DNA of 64,000 nucleotides from Salininema proteolyticum (GCF_042685645.1 NZ_JBHUNX010000001.1:3224001-3288000); one strand, 5' to 3'; counted from the stretch's first letter, positions 44,401 to 52,238 are shown. Program-made: numbers and translations. The notes: a model not told the origin generated them from the letters alone.

Positions 44401-44597
44401 GCGCCAAGGTCGTGCTGCAGAATCCCCTGTCAGAGGCCGCCGATCCCGACTGGGCGCGGAACCTGCTCGACGAGAGTGCCGACCGCATGGCGGGCACCGA
44501 GTTCGAGGCTCGGCGGGACGACGGCGGGCAGTGCCGGACCTGTTCGGTGAAGAACTGCTGCCCTTTGTGGGGCGAGGGGAAGCGGGTGACGGATTGA
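41415..44597 (+). CDS. adnA: AdnA-like UvrD/RecB-type helicase-nuclease subunit
   Basis: A 1060-residue protein. The N-terminal UvrD-like motor has Walker A LSGGAGTGKTETL but an atypical Walker B/motif II Val-Asp-Asp-Phe-Gln-Asp instead of the usual DExxD. The C-terminal RecB-family nuclease has GSIDRL and VVDIKTGKHAP, with a four-Cys iron-sulfur-type arrangement (QQCPLKW near residue 818 and CRTCSVKNCC near the end). In mycobacteria AdnA pairs with AdnB to resect double-strand breaks. The start is uncertain: GTG 41415 is chosen, GTG 41376 is in frame; TATAGT at 41408-41413 is close upstream. The stop overlaps the next gene. Third-position T is more frequent here than in neighbouring genes. 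Confidence 0.8.
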   Translation: MSNEPRSRTTGAGAHPPRAELVPRGGEASFRPDAVQAEALDHCSRARADSSEGERPAVLALSGGAGTGKTETLVRCAVEAVASGTDPSRILVLGLNRRDTGRLRERINAGTAPLTAGEVQVFTVPALAHAVVKRRAADEGRPVPRLLTGPESDSLIRSLLSHEDFGWPAEVAEAAGTYAFTAQLRDLILRCVERGVSGPRLAELGRRYDRPLWTSASRVVERYRDTLAVQSASVLEVYDSAELGRVALHLLRAGAVETDPFELVLVDDFQDFTATGAALLRELARPGCRAVVAGNADEAVFGFQGGLAEAMRRVEEFLGRLGGVRERRLEASYSSDVELTYAVDRFARTHMAGSHRLRHRVPVREGKGVVEAVTAAGRTREAGHLAGRLRRAHLLDGVPWEEMAVVAKSASDLPELRRVLQHNGIPTRQASDDLPLASYATVRDLLRLAALSSRWESGGADWLGEDEAQALLLSPFGSGDPYGIRRLKRHIRRSFAGSEEFRAKRDLLAAYLSDPRAVVVDPPDEPWHAPAERVARLLVAASEETGVAATLWRVWEESGLADRLASRALSGDRRAPRADAELDAAIALMDLAADFEEKQPGVGVDIFADHILSQQIPGDSLSQRAELSEAVTLTTVHGSHGRFWDVVAVVRLQEGEWPNLRPRGSLLGAESLVELLDGREDVDTLSELLAEERRLFLVAASRARTTLLLSAVDSEDEQPSRFLDEMGVEPVPARGGERRLTLPGLTASLRRAVTDPESPHRRDAAAVLRRLAEREVVGADPGSWWGTADLTTTDALYQAGDRLNVSPSKVEQIQQCPLKWVLQSHGGEFGDPIHRFVGTLFHAAAERAADVPAGERLEAMRGVIAEHFDELPHEAEWKREQDRAAMDGAAEKFVDWWARDKRELVGVERGFELAVPLGPSEVEVVLRGSIDRLERDGEGRLIVVDIKTGKHAPTAEEAQANPQMASYQFAIASADMAEGSVPGGAELVYPTSKNKGAKVVLQNPLSEAADPDWARNLLDESADRMAGTEFEARRDDGGQCRTCSVKNCCPLWGEGKRVTD

Positions 44598-47500
44598 CCG
44601 GGGAGAGCACGGAGGACCGGGCGAGCGCGCCGGTCGGCGCGAGGATGGAAGGCAGGGCGAAGGTGGAGCGCAGGGCGGACTCGAACGGCGGGCCGGACGC
44701 GGACGCCGCGGCGGCCCCGCGCTACTCGGCCCTGGGCATCGCCAATCGCCTCGACAAGGAGGACGCGGTCTCCCCTACCGAGGAGCAGCGCAGCGTCATC
44801 GAGGCGGCCCCGGCGCCGATGCTCGTCGTGGCGGGGGCCGGCTCGGGCAAGACGACGACCATGTCCGACCGGGTCGTCTGGCTGGTGGCCAACGGGGTCG
44901 TCCGGCCGGAGAACATCCTGGGTCTGACGTTCACCCGCAAGGCCGCCTCCGAGCTCTCCCGCAAGATCCGCACCCGTCTCTCCCGTCTGACCGAGTCCAT
45001 TCCGGAGCTGCAGAAGCTCAAGGGCGAGCCGGTCGTGTCCACTTACAACGCCTACGCGGGGAACCTGGTCGCCGAGCACGGCATGCGGCTGGGGTTGGAG
45101 TCGTCGCCGCGGGTGGTCACCGACGCCGCGCGGTGGCAGCTGGCCTACGACCTCGTCCAGAACTGGACGGAGAGCCTCTCCTCCTTCGACCTGACCGTTT
45201 CCGGCGTCACGGAGAAATTCCTCCAGTTGGCCGGGGAGATGTCCGAGCACCTCGCTTCGCCAGAGGCGCTGCGCCGCTGGGACGACTCCTTCCACGAGGA
45301 CGTCGCCGAGCGGGTCGGCAAGCGCGGCAATGAGGTCTCGCGGTCGATGGAGGCTCTGGCGGAGCGGCGCCGGCAGCTGCTGGGCCTGGTCGAGGCCTGG
45401 TCGGGGGTCAAGCGGGAGCACGGCGTCATCGACTTCGCCGACCAGCTGGCGTACGCCAACGAGCTGGTCGCGGCTTTCCCCGATGTGGTCGCGGCCGAGC
45501 GGGACCGCTGGCACGTGGTGCTGCTGGACGAGTACCAGGACACGTCGGTGTCGCAGACGACTCTGCTCAACCGGTTGTTCGGGGGCGGCCATCCCGTCAC
45601 GGCGGTGGGCGATCCGATCCAGTCGATCTACTCGTGGCGCGGTGCCTCGGCGGGTGCGCTCTCGCAGTTCCCGGCCCGGTTCCCGGCGGCCGACGGTTCT
45701 CCCGCCCCCACCGTTCACCTGACGGCCTCGTGGCGCAACAGGGCCGAGGTCCTGGCGGTGGCCAACGAGGTGTCCCGCGAGCTGCGGGAGGGGAAGTCCC
45801 ACGGGCGCGAGTCGGTTCCGCGGATTCCCCCGCTGCACGCAGGGGTCGGGGGTTCCGGTTCCGTGCGGGCGTCGTACCACGCCACGGCCGAGGACGAGGC
45901 CGCGTGGACCGCCGAGCGGCTCAAGGCCGTCTGGACGCCCGAGGCGACGGCCGCCGTTCTGGTCCGCGCGCGCAAGCAGATCCCGGCCCTGCAGGAGGCG
46001 CTGGAGGCCGCGCGGCTGCCGGTCAAGGTGATCGGGTCGCTCGGGCTTCTCCACTACCCCGAGGTGTTGGAGGCGACGTCGCTGCTTCGGGTGGTGGCGA
46101 ATCCGGCCGACGGGCCCTCGCTCCTCCGCCTGCTGACGGGACCGCGGTGGCGGGTGGGGGCCCGTGACGTCAAGGCGCTGTGGGACAGGGCGCGGGAGAT
46201 CCACCGGGAGGTGCAGGGCTACGAGCCCCAGGCGGCGCGGTTCGGCGGTGCGGAGGAGCTCGATCCCCTCCTGGCCGACGCGGTCGCCGACCCGGGCGGC
46301 CCCGAGCGGTATTCTCCGGCGTTCCTCGAGCGTCTGGCGCGGTTCCAGTACGAGCTCGAGTGGCTGCGCAAGCGCCTGCACCAGTCGCTTCCCGACCTCG
46401 TCTCGGACGCGATCGCGGTCACCGGGCTCGAGGTGGAGACCCTCCTGCACCGCGGGACGCTCGAGCACCTCGACGAGTTCACGGCCCTGGCCGCCGAGTA
46501 CGACTACCGCAATGAGACCGCCTCCCTGCCCGGGTTCGTGTCGTACTTGGACGCTCTCAACGAGAAGGAGCGGGGTTACGCGGTGGAGAGCGCCGAGACG
46601 GAGAAGGGCGCGGTCCAGATTCTCACCGTCCACGCCGCCAAGGGGCTGGAGTGGGACGTGGTGGCCGTTCCAGGGCTCTCCCGCGACCTCTTCCCCGGCA
46701 AGCCGCGGTCGGACAACTGGCCCACCGATCCCGCCCGGCTGCCCTATCCGCTCCGGGGCGACGAGGGCTACCTGCCCGCCCTCTTCATCGACGACGCGGG
46801 CTCGGCGTCCGACCTCAAGAAGGCCGTCGCCGCCTATAAGAAGGGCGACAAGGAGGCCGGCCAGGACGAGGAGTGCCGCCTCGCCTACGTCGCGCTCACT
46901 CGCGCCCGGCACACGCTCTTCATGAGCGGCTATTACTTCGAGCGGGGCCGCAAGGAGGCGCGCCCGCCCGCTCCGTATCTCGCGCAGGCGTTGGCGGCCG
47001 GGGCCGTCGAGGACCGGTGGGCGGAGGAGCCGTCGGAGAATCCCTTCGAGGGCCGGTCCTGGTCGATGTCGTGGCCGGTTCGCGACCCGCTCGGGGACCG
47101 GCAGGACGCCGTGGCTGAGGGCGCGCTCCTCGTCGCCTCGGTCGAGGACTCCCCTCCCGGGGAGGGGCCGGGGCGCCAGTGGGCCGAGGAGGCCGAGATC
47201 CTGTTGCGGGAGCGCGACGAGCAGGAGTCCGGCCTGGTCAGGGTCGACCGGCCCACGCGCCTGTCGACGTCGCAGCTGATGGGCCTGTGGGCCGACGAGC
47301 GGGGTTTCGCCCTCGCCCGGCGCCGTCCGCTGCCGCAGATCCAGCGTCGGGCGACGGCGCGCGGCACGGACTTCCACGCCTGGGTCGAGGAGTTCTACGG
47401 CCAACAGGGCCTCTTCGACCCGCTCGACCTGCCTGGGGCGTCGGACGCCGACCTCATCGAGTCCGACACCGAGCTGGAGCGGTTCAAGGAGACCTTCGAG

Positions 47501-47818
47501 CGCTCCGAGTGGGCGTCGAGAAAGCTGGCGGCCCAAGAAGTGCCCTTCGTCGTCTCGGTCGGCGGGGTGCCGGTCCGGGGTCGTATCGACGCGGTCTTCG
47601 AGCGCGCCGACGGCGGTTGGGACGTGGTGGACTGGAAGACGGGGCGGCCGCCGTCGGGGGATCAGGCTTCACGTGCGGCCGTGCAGTTGGCCGTCTATCG
47701 CCACGCCTGGGCCAAGTTGCAGGGCGTGGATCCGGACTCGGTGTCCACGGCATTCTATTACGTGGGGGCCGATCGGACCGTGCGTCCGGAGACTCTGCCG
47801 GAGTTGGACTTCGACTAG
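44594..47818 (+). CDS. adnB: AdnB-like UvrD/RecB-type helicase-nuclease subunit
   Basis: A 1074-residue partner protein. Walker A is VAGAGSGKTTTM, motif Ia TFTRKAASEL, motif II VLLDEYQDTS, motif III GDPIQSIYSWRGA, motif V HAAKGLEWDVV and motif VI YVALTRARHTL, so the motor is complete. The C-terminal nuclease has GTDFHAWVEEF, RGRIDAVFE and VVDWKTGRPPSGDQ; no iron-sulfur Cys set is seen. TTG 44594 overlaps the adnA-like stop (TTGA) and is taken as the start; ATG 44645 is an alternative. The two genes are translationally coupled, as expected for subunits of one complex that resects and degrades DNA ends in recombination. Confidence 0.82.
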   Translation: MTGESTEDRASAPVGARMEGRAKVERRADSNGGPDADAAAAPRYSALGIANRLDKEDAVSPTEEQRSVIEAAPAPMLVVAGAGSGKTTTMSDRVVWLVANGVVRPENILGLTFTRKAASELSRKIRTRLSRLTESIPELQKLKGEPVVSTYNAYAGNLVAEHGMRLGLESSPRVVTDAARWQLAYDLVQNWTESLSSFDLTVSGVTEKFLQLAGEMSEHLASPEALRRWDDSFHEDVAERVGKRGNEVSRSMEALAERRRQLLGLVEAWSGVKREHGVIDFADQLAYANELVAAFPDVVAAERDRWHVVLLDEYQDTSVSQTTLLNRLFGGGHPVTAVGDPIQSIYSWRGASAGALSQFPARFPAADGSPAPTVHLTASWRNRAEVLAVANEVSRELREGKSHGRESVPRIPPLHAGVGGSGSVRASYHATAEDEAAWTAERLKAVWTPEATAAVLVRARKQIPALQEALEAARLPVKVIGSLGLLHYPEVLEATSLLRVVANPADGPSLLRLLTGPRWRVGARDVKALWDRAREIHREVQGYEPQAARFGGAEELDPLLADAVADPGGPERYSPAFLERLARFQYELEWLRKRLHQSLPDLVSDAIAVTGLEVETLLHRGTLEHLDEFTALAAEYDYRNETASLPGFVSYLDALNEKERGYAVESAETEKGAVQILTVHAAKGLEWDVVAVPGLSRDLFPGKPRSDNWPTDPARLPYPLRGDEGYLPALFIDDAGSASDLKKAVAAYKKGDKEAGQDEECRLAYVALTRARHTLFMSGYYFERGRKEARPPAPYLAQALAAGAVEDRWAEEPSENPFEGRSWSMSWPVRDPLGDRQDAVAEGALLVASVEDSPPGEGPGRQWAEEAEILLRERDEQESGLVRVDRPTRLSTSQLMGLWADERGFALARRRPLPQIQRRATARGTDFHAWVEEFYGQQGLFDPLDLPGASDADLIESDTELERFKETFERSEWASRKLAAQEVPFVVSVGGVPVRGRIDAVFERADGGWDVVDWKTGRPPSGDQASRAAVQLAVYRHAWAKLQGVDPDSVSTAFYYVGADRTVRPETLPELDFD

Positions 47819-48045
47819 GCCGTAGTACCGTGCTTCTTTTCGCCGATCGGGCGGACGCCTTCCGCCTCGCAGGCTCCGTCCTGTGACGACCACGGTTCGC
47901 AAGAAACGCGGCATCCGCCTTTCGGGAGAGCCCGGTTTCGCAGGCTTCACAGGGCTTGTACTCCGGCGAGCCCGGCCCTCAGCCCCGCCGGTTCCTTGAC
48001 CTTCGGGGATACGATGGCTCCAATCCGGCGGAAAGGACGAACTCT

Positions 48046-48738
48046 ATGCGGATCCGGGCTCTGACGGCGACCGCCCTCCTGTCGCTGTTCGCACTCGCCG
48101 CCTGCCAAGGGCAGCCCGACGACCCGCCCACCGATCCCGTTCCCTCCGAGTCCTCCCCGTCGCCGGCTGCGACGCCGACGGAACTGCCCCTGGACGACGC
48201 CGTGGCGATCGGCGAGCGCCACATGCTCCCGCCGGGTTCGGGGCCGTTGCAGGGCTACGAGGTCGTCTACGAACCCATGCTCGGGGAGAAGGCCAACGCT
48301 CCCTTCTACAAATGCCGGTACGACGAGGAAACCGACTCCGCGCGCGTCGGCACCGTCGTACAGGCCTTCCGCGAGAAGACTCAGGTACGGCAGATGGCCC
48401 ACGTCTACCGGGGCGACCCTGCCAAGGCGTTGGAAGACGTCAAGGCCCTCTGGGAGGAATGCGGGTCCTACGAGTTCGAGGACACCGCCACGGGCGAGAC
48501 CCTCACCATGGAACGGATCTCCGCCCTCGACCCTCCGGAAGGCCTCACCGCGGAGGAGTGGATCGGGGATTGCGCCGAACTGAAGCCCAACGGCCTGATG
48601 TACTGCCGCGCCCTGTTCGCAGCCGAGGACCATGTGGTGAACGAGGTGGTCGTCTCGGGCCAGGTAGAAGACCGCGCAGAAGTGGAGTCCCAGCTGTTCG
48701 AGATCGTGCCCTTGATCCCCGGCGGCACAGCGGACTGA
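48046..48738 (+). CDS. Secreted lipoprotein of unknown function
   Basis: A 230-residue lipoprotein: short signal peptide with lipobox LAAC (Cys20), a Pro/Ser/Thr-rich linker to about residue 50, then a compact domain with paired Cys (FYKCRY, WEECGSY, GDCAEL, MYCRAL). The start is ATG 48046 with AAAGGA 8 nt upstream; TACGAT (48011-48016) is a candidate -10. It stands alone, 230 bp after the helicase operon. No family recognised; it is the first of several unrelated lipoproteins in this part of the window. Confidence 0.7.
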   Translation: MRIRALTATALLSLFALAACQGQPDDPPTDPVPSESSPSPAATPTELPLDDAVAIGERHMLPPGSGPLQGYEVVYEPMLGEKANAPFYKCRYDEETDSARVGTVVQAFREKTQVRQMAHVYRGDPAKALEDVKALWEECGSYEFEDTATGETLTMERISALDPPEGLTAEEWIGDCAELKPNGLMYCRALFAAEDHVVNEVVVSGQVEDRAEVESQLFEIVPLIPGGTAD

Positions 48739-49049
48739 CGGGCGCGGGGGGCCGCTGACGGAGTCGGGCTTCTGACGCGCTCCGTCCCCGAGGCCGGTGT
48801 CCGCGCACCGCTGGGCAGGACGTCCCGTTGGCCGACCGTCCGTCTGACCGTTATCCTCGCCGAGGGCGTCGACCGCAGTCGCCTGACTCCCTCCGTCGAC
48901 CCCGAAACCGCGGCTTCGGCGATCGTGGCGACCCTCCCGGGCGGGTACTCCCCCGCTCGCACCGCCGACTCGACCGATCCGTCCGACCATGCCGTCACCG
49001 GGCCATTCTCCCCGCTGACGGCGCATTCGCGAAGAGAGGCCCGACAACC
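48739..49049 (+). pseudogene. Possible TetR C-terminal remnant
   Basis: The 311-bp gap before the DUF4865 gene contains, in frame with the preceding lipoprotein gene but after its stop, a stretch that reads LTVILAEGVDRSRLTPSVD then PETAASAIVATLPGGYS (about 48835-48950). This resembles the last helices of a TetR ligand domain (ILAEGV...LDPETAA). No helix-turn-helix part or start codon is present, so at most it is a degraded fragment. It could also be chance in GC-rich DNA. Confidence 0.3.
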
Positions 49050-49661
49050 GTGTACGCCAAACAATACGAGATGACGCTGCCCGCCGACTACGATATGGGC
49101 GTCATCCGCGAGAGAGTCGCCGCCGGAGGCCACGTCCTGGACGACCGGGCCGGCCTCGGATTGAAGGCCTACCTGATCCGCGAGCGCGGGGAGGGCGGTT
49201 CGCCGGTCAACCAGTACGCGCCGTTCTATCTGTGGAACGACGCGGGAGCGATGGGCGAGTTCCTGTTCGGGGGCGGCGGTTTCCAGAACATCATCCGCGA
49301 CTTCGGGCGTCCCGAGGTGCGGCAGTGGACGGGCGTGGCCTGTCACGCGGGCCCGAGCCGTTCGGAGGTCCCGAAGGTGGCGACGCGGCGCGTCCGACAG
49401 GTTCCCGTCGACTCCGACCGCCGGGGCACGGGTATGGGCCTGTCGGCCTGGATCGGCCTGGCCTGCGGGGACTTGAAGGGCCTGTCCGAGACCGAGGGGG
49501 TTCACACCGCCGCGCTCGCGGTCGATCCGCACCGGTGGGAGGCTGTGGAGTTCGTGCTGTGGAACGCCCACGCGCCGGAGGACCCCGCGGCGGAGCGCTA
49601 CGAGGTACTGCACGTGTCCGAGCCTGGGCTGGACGGTCTGCCGGAAGGCAGGGCCTGGTAG
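49050..49661 (+). CDS. DUF4865 family protein
   Basis: A 203-residue protein. The N terminus YAKQYEMTLPADYDMGVIRE and the following LDDRAGLGLKAYLIRERGEG, NQYAPFYLWND and FGRPEVRQWTGVA are the hallmarks of DUF4865, which is related to monooxygenase-like small-molecule proteins but uncharacterised. The start is GTG 49050 with GAAGAGAGG about 10 nt upstream. It stands alone here; relatives often lie beside a transcriptional regulator, which would fit the possible TetR remnant upstream. Catalytic residues are not known. Confidence 0.8.
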   Translation: MYAKQYEMTLPADYDMGVIRERVAAGGHVLDDRAGLGLKAYLIRERGEGGSPVNQYAPFYLWNDAGAMGEFLFGGGGFQNIIRDFGRPEVRQWTGVACHAGPSRSEVPKVATRRVRQVPVDSDRRGTGMGLSAWIGLACGDLKGLSETEGVHTAALAVDPHRWEAVEFVLWNAHAPEDPAAERYEVLHVSEPGLDGLPEGRAW

Positions 49662-50009
49662 GCGGGTCGAGGCGAGCCTCCCCGGTTTCGGACGGGCTCG
49701 TCCGGCTCGATGTGGATGGCGCCGTCTCGCGTTGCGGGACGGCGATTCGGTTCCGGGCCGCGCCGACCGGGGACCCGGGAGTCCGAAATGGTCGTTTTGT
49801 GAAGCCCGGCGCGCATGCGTCATCGCAGTTGGGACCCGCCGCCCAACGGTGATCGCATCGTTCCTATTCGATATATCGACGCGTTATCCAACACGCCGTC
49901 CCCTTGTCACGCAATGAATAGGGGCGACCCGCGCGCGGCGGTGATCTAGGCCTGGATTATGATCCGAATCCGATAAGAAACCTTCGTAAATTGGAGCGTT
50001 CTCGTCATC
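49662..50009. other. Non-coding gap with a short palindrome and likely promoter
   Basis: 348 bp without a credible gene. A perfect 12-bp palindrome TCGATATATCGA is at 49868-49879. TATGAT at 49958-49963 is a possible -10 for the following lipoprotein gene. A weak GGACG-ggct-CGTCC hairpin at about 49689-49702 may terminate the preceding gene. Confidence 0.35.
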
Positions 50010-50558
50010 ATGAACAAAACGGACATTTCCCACCGTCTCATCGGGCTCGCCGCCGTCGGCGCCCTCGGAATCGCGGGCCTGGCCGGCTGCGGAGAGAAGA
50101 GCTCCGACGATTCGGGAGACGACAAGGGCGACAAGAAAGAACAGGCCGCCGAGGAGGGGGAGGACTACTCCGAGGAGGCCACCGAACTGGTCGAGGGCTA
50201 CTACAACGAGGCCTTCGAAACCGTCAACAACTCGCTCCTGCGGTACGACTCCGAAGCCGCCGCCGCGACGGCCGAACCGTACCTGTGCCAGGCCGACGTC
50301 GACAAGATCACCTCCCAGTTCGAGGGCATGCCCGACTCCGAACGCGAGAAGGCGCTGGAGAGCGTCCCCGAACTCGGCGACTACGAACTGGAGGTCCACA
50401 TCCTCGACGCCTACGCGTACGCCGGAGCGGGCAACGTGGAGACCCACATCCTCTACAACGACCCCGTGAAGGACGGAAAGCGCGCCGACAGGACCTACGA
50501 CGTCGGCGTCCTCGAACAAGAGGACGGCAGTTGGAAGATCTGCGGCATGTTCAGCTAG
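50010..50558 (+). CDS. Secreted lipoprotein, nuclear-transport-factor-2-like or unknown
   Basis: A 182-residue lipoprotein: signal peptide with lipobox LAGC (Cys27), an acidic/Lys-rich linker, then a domain of about 130 residues with helix-then-sheet pattern (TELVEGYYNEAFETVNNSLL, ... DGSWKICGMFS) that resembles secreted DUF4878/NTF2-like lipoproteins. Two Cys (YLCQAD, KICGMF) could pair. The start is ATG 50010 with TTGGAGCG upstream. The next gene encodes a smaller protein of similar plan but with its own promoter, suggesting diverged paralogs. Confidence 0.68.
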   Translation: MNKTDISHRLIGLAAVGALGIAGLAGCGEKSSDDSGDDKGDKKEQAAEEGEDYSEEATELVEGYYNEAFETVNNSLLRYDSEAAAATAEPYLCQADVDKITSQFEGMPDSEREKALESVPELGDYELEVHILDAYAYAGAGNVETHILYNDPVKDGKRADRTYDVGVLEQEDGSWKICGMFS

Positions 50559-50641
50559 GGCGACCGGCCCCGGAGCGGGGCCGACGGCCGCAACCCGCGA
50601 GCGGCCGCACCGCGGAGCGGTCCGGGACGGCGCCGGAACCC

Positions 50642-50670
50642 TTTACACCCTCGGTGACCGTTGGTATATT
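50642..50670 (+). promoter_or_regulatory. Promoter of the 50712 lipoprotein gene
   Basis: TTTACA (50642-50647) and TATATT (50665-50670) with 17-bp spacing closely match the housekeeping consensus. Transcription would start about 35 nt before the lipoprotein ATG. Confidence 0.75.
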
Positions 50671-50711
50671 CTGCGCACGTATGTTCCACCCCAGACCATC
50701 GAGGACTCCGC

Positions 50712-51185
50712 ATGAAGCCCACCAGGTTCACCCCCGTCGCCGCCACCGCCGCCGCAGCCCTCCTCGCGCTCGCCGCGTGCTCGTCCGCCGAGGATGACGC
50801 GCAAGAGGCCGCCGAGGACATCATCGCCGACATGGAGAACCTCGACGCCGCCATCGCCGAGGCCGACGTCGACGCCATCCACTCCTTCGCCGACGAGCAC
50901 CTCTGCGCCGACGCCGTCGACTCCTTCAAGAAGAGCTTCGAAGGCTACGAGGAGCTCTCCCCCGAGGACCTGGAAGGCAAGGGCGGCGGCGCCGAGTACG
51001 ACCCGGCCGACATCAAGGTGGCCGAGGTGACCGTCGACGGCGACACGGCGGAGGTCACCATCGAGGGATCGGGCACCGACCCTCTGACCCGCAAGAAACT
51101 CGACGACGGGGGCGCGACGATCACCTTCGTCAAGGAGGGCGACGACTGGAAGTCGTGCCCGTTCACCGGCTCCGAGGAGGAGTGA
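50712..51185 (+). CDS. Small secreted lipoprotein, NTF2/DUF4878-like
   Basis: A 157-residue lipoprotein with lipobox LAAC (Cys23) and a short domain: an acidic helical first part (EDIIADMENLDAAIAEADVD) and a beta-rich second part (KVAEVTVDGDTAEVTIEGSG) ending DDWKSCPF. This order matches secreted NTF2-like/DUF4878 lipoproteins of actinobacteria, whose role is unknown. The start is ATG 50712 with GAGGA 6 nt upstream, and it has a good promoter at 50642-50670. It is followed directly by the degenerate repeat array. Confidence 0.7.
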   Translation: MKPTRFTPVAATAAAALLALAACSSAEDDAQEAAEDIIADMENLDAAIAEADVDAIHSFADEHLCADAVDSFKKSFEGYEELSPEDLEGKGGGAEYDPADIKVAEVTVDGDTAEVTIEGSGTDPLTRKKLDDGGATITFVKEGDDWKSCPFTGSEEE

Positions 51186-51196
51186 CGGCCCGGACC

Positions 51197-51475
51197 ACTG
51201 CGGCCAAAGGGCTGCGGCCGTAGGGCTGCGACCGAAGCACCGCCGCTGGAGCGCGAACGACCGGAATGGCGCGGTCGGAGGACCGCGCGGAACGCTAGCG
51301 GCCGGAATGCTGCGGTCGGAGCATCGCCTCGGGAGAGCTACCGACCGGAAAACCACGACAGGGGCGTCACCGTGGCGGCACTGCGGCAAGAATGCCGCCG
51401 CAGGAACACGGTGGCCGACGCGCCGGCCCGAATGCCGTGACAGGAACGTCGCGACAAGGTCGCCGCTGTCCAGAC
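51197..51475. repeat. Array of about 20 degenerate 14-bp tandem repeats
   Basis: From 51197 to 51475 the sequence can be cut into about 20 consecutive units of 14 bp (a few 12, 13 or 15) with consensus close to GCYGCGRYCGGARC. Clear units are GCTGCGGCCGTAGG (51211-51224), GCTGCGACCGAAGC (51225-51238), GCTGCGGTCGGAGC (51309-51322), TGCCGCCGCAGGAA (51393-51406) and GCCGTGACAGGAAC (51434-51447). The period is not a multiple of three and stops occur in frame, so it is not a protein repeat. Units carry a partial dyad. Function unknown. Confidence 0.7.
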
Positions 51476-51653
51476 GGTCGCCTACTCCCCCGAAAACCTG
51501 CACTCTACCGCGCCGGCGGTGGACCGACGGCCTCCTGAGAGAGGCGTTCGGTCCACCGCCTTTCTGCTGTCCCGGGCCACTTATCGCCCGGGTCTCTCCC
51601 TCCTGCCCGGGCTCGCGGTCATCCCGGGTTCCCTGTTGCCCCGCCCACCATAG

Positions 51654-51710
51654 TTGAACACGTTCAAAAAACTGGTGTAGAGTCTTCCCTAAGAGTTGAA
51701 CACGTTCAAC
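51654..51710 (+). promoter_or_regulatory. Double palindromic operator and promoter of the 51737 gene
   Basis: TTGAAC-AC-GTTCAA (51654-51667) and GTTGAAC-AC-GTTCAAC (51695-51710) are perfect inverted repeats of the same type, centred 42 bp apart. TTGAAC (51654-51659) and TAGAGT (51678-51683) could be the -35/-10 pair (18-bp spacing), placing one operator on the -35 and the other over the start region. The pattern fits the AACnnGTT class of TetR sites. Confidence 0.65.
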
Positions 51711-51736
51711 TTTCCACACAAGGCTAGGAAAAGCCC

Positions 51737-52177
51737 ATGTCACCGGATATGCAAGTCATCGGATACAGTGCCTACCTCCTCGTCGCCGTCCCCCTGACCA
51801 TCTGGGTAGCCCGCACCCTGGGCAACAATGGACTGCACTTCATCAAGGACGTGTACGCGGGCAATGACGAACTCGCGGCGGCCGTCAACAAACTTCTCCA
51901 AGTCGGCTTCTACCTACTGAACCTCGGGTTCATCGCGCTCTGGCTCAAGACCGACACCCCGGCGGAGACGCTGCGCGGCGTCTTCGAGACTGTCGCCGTA
52001 AAGATCGGCGCCGTCCTCCTCGTGATCGGCGTCCTCCACATCGTGAACGTCTGGGTTCTCAACAGCATCCGCAAGCGGGGGCACGTCGACGCGAGAAGCC
52101 TGTCGACCCTGGAGCCCGCCACGCCCCGGCCGATGCCTCAGAGGACGAACGCGGTCGAGACTGACGAATCGCCATAG
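51737..52177 (+). CDS. Small integral membrane protein, possibly TetR-controlled
   Basis: A 146-residue protein with three membrane helices (residues about 8-25, 50-68, 88-108) and a soluble Pro/Thr-rich tail. The conserved-looking loop NNGLHFIKDVYAGNDELAAAVN and helix LLQVGFYLLNLGFIALWL recall an actinobacterial family often found near a TetR gene. The start is ATG 51737 with CTAGGAAAAG upstream. Two perfect operators in the promoter suggest tight repression, perhaps by the TetR protein encoded 1 kb downstream at 53173. Function unknown. Confidence 0.72.
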   Translation: MSPDMQVIGYSAYLLVAVPLTIWVARTLGNNGLHFIKDVYAGNDELAAAVNKLLQVGFYLLNLGFIALWLKTDTPAETLRGVFETVAVKIGAVLLVIGVLHIVNVWVLNSIRKRGHVDARSLSTLEPATPRPMPQRTNAVETDESP

Positions 52178-52201
52178 GCCGACAGCCTTCCCGGTCGAAG
52201 G

Positions 52202-52238
52202 GCCTCGGGCGCCGGCCAGAGGCGCCGGCGCCCGAGGC
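52202..52238 (+). terminator. Terminator after the 51737 gene
   Basis: A perfect 15-bp stem (52202-52216 with 52224-52238) and a 7-nt loop, 25 nt after the stop. A partial second copy of its right arm follows at about 52250-52270. Confidence 0.8.

Noticed and set aside
44251..47536. A long minus-strand open frame opposite the AdnB-like gene
   Set aside because: Arg/Gly/Leu-rich mirror frame without motifs; the plus strand shows all helicase motifs.
49868..49879. TCGATATATCGA as a defined regulator site
   Set aside because: A single short palindrome with no nearby cognate regulator; kept only as a note in the gap description.
51197..51475. Possible CRISPR array
   Set aside because: Units are contiguous and degenerate, 14 bp long, without unique spacers, and no cas genes are near.
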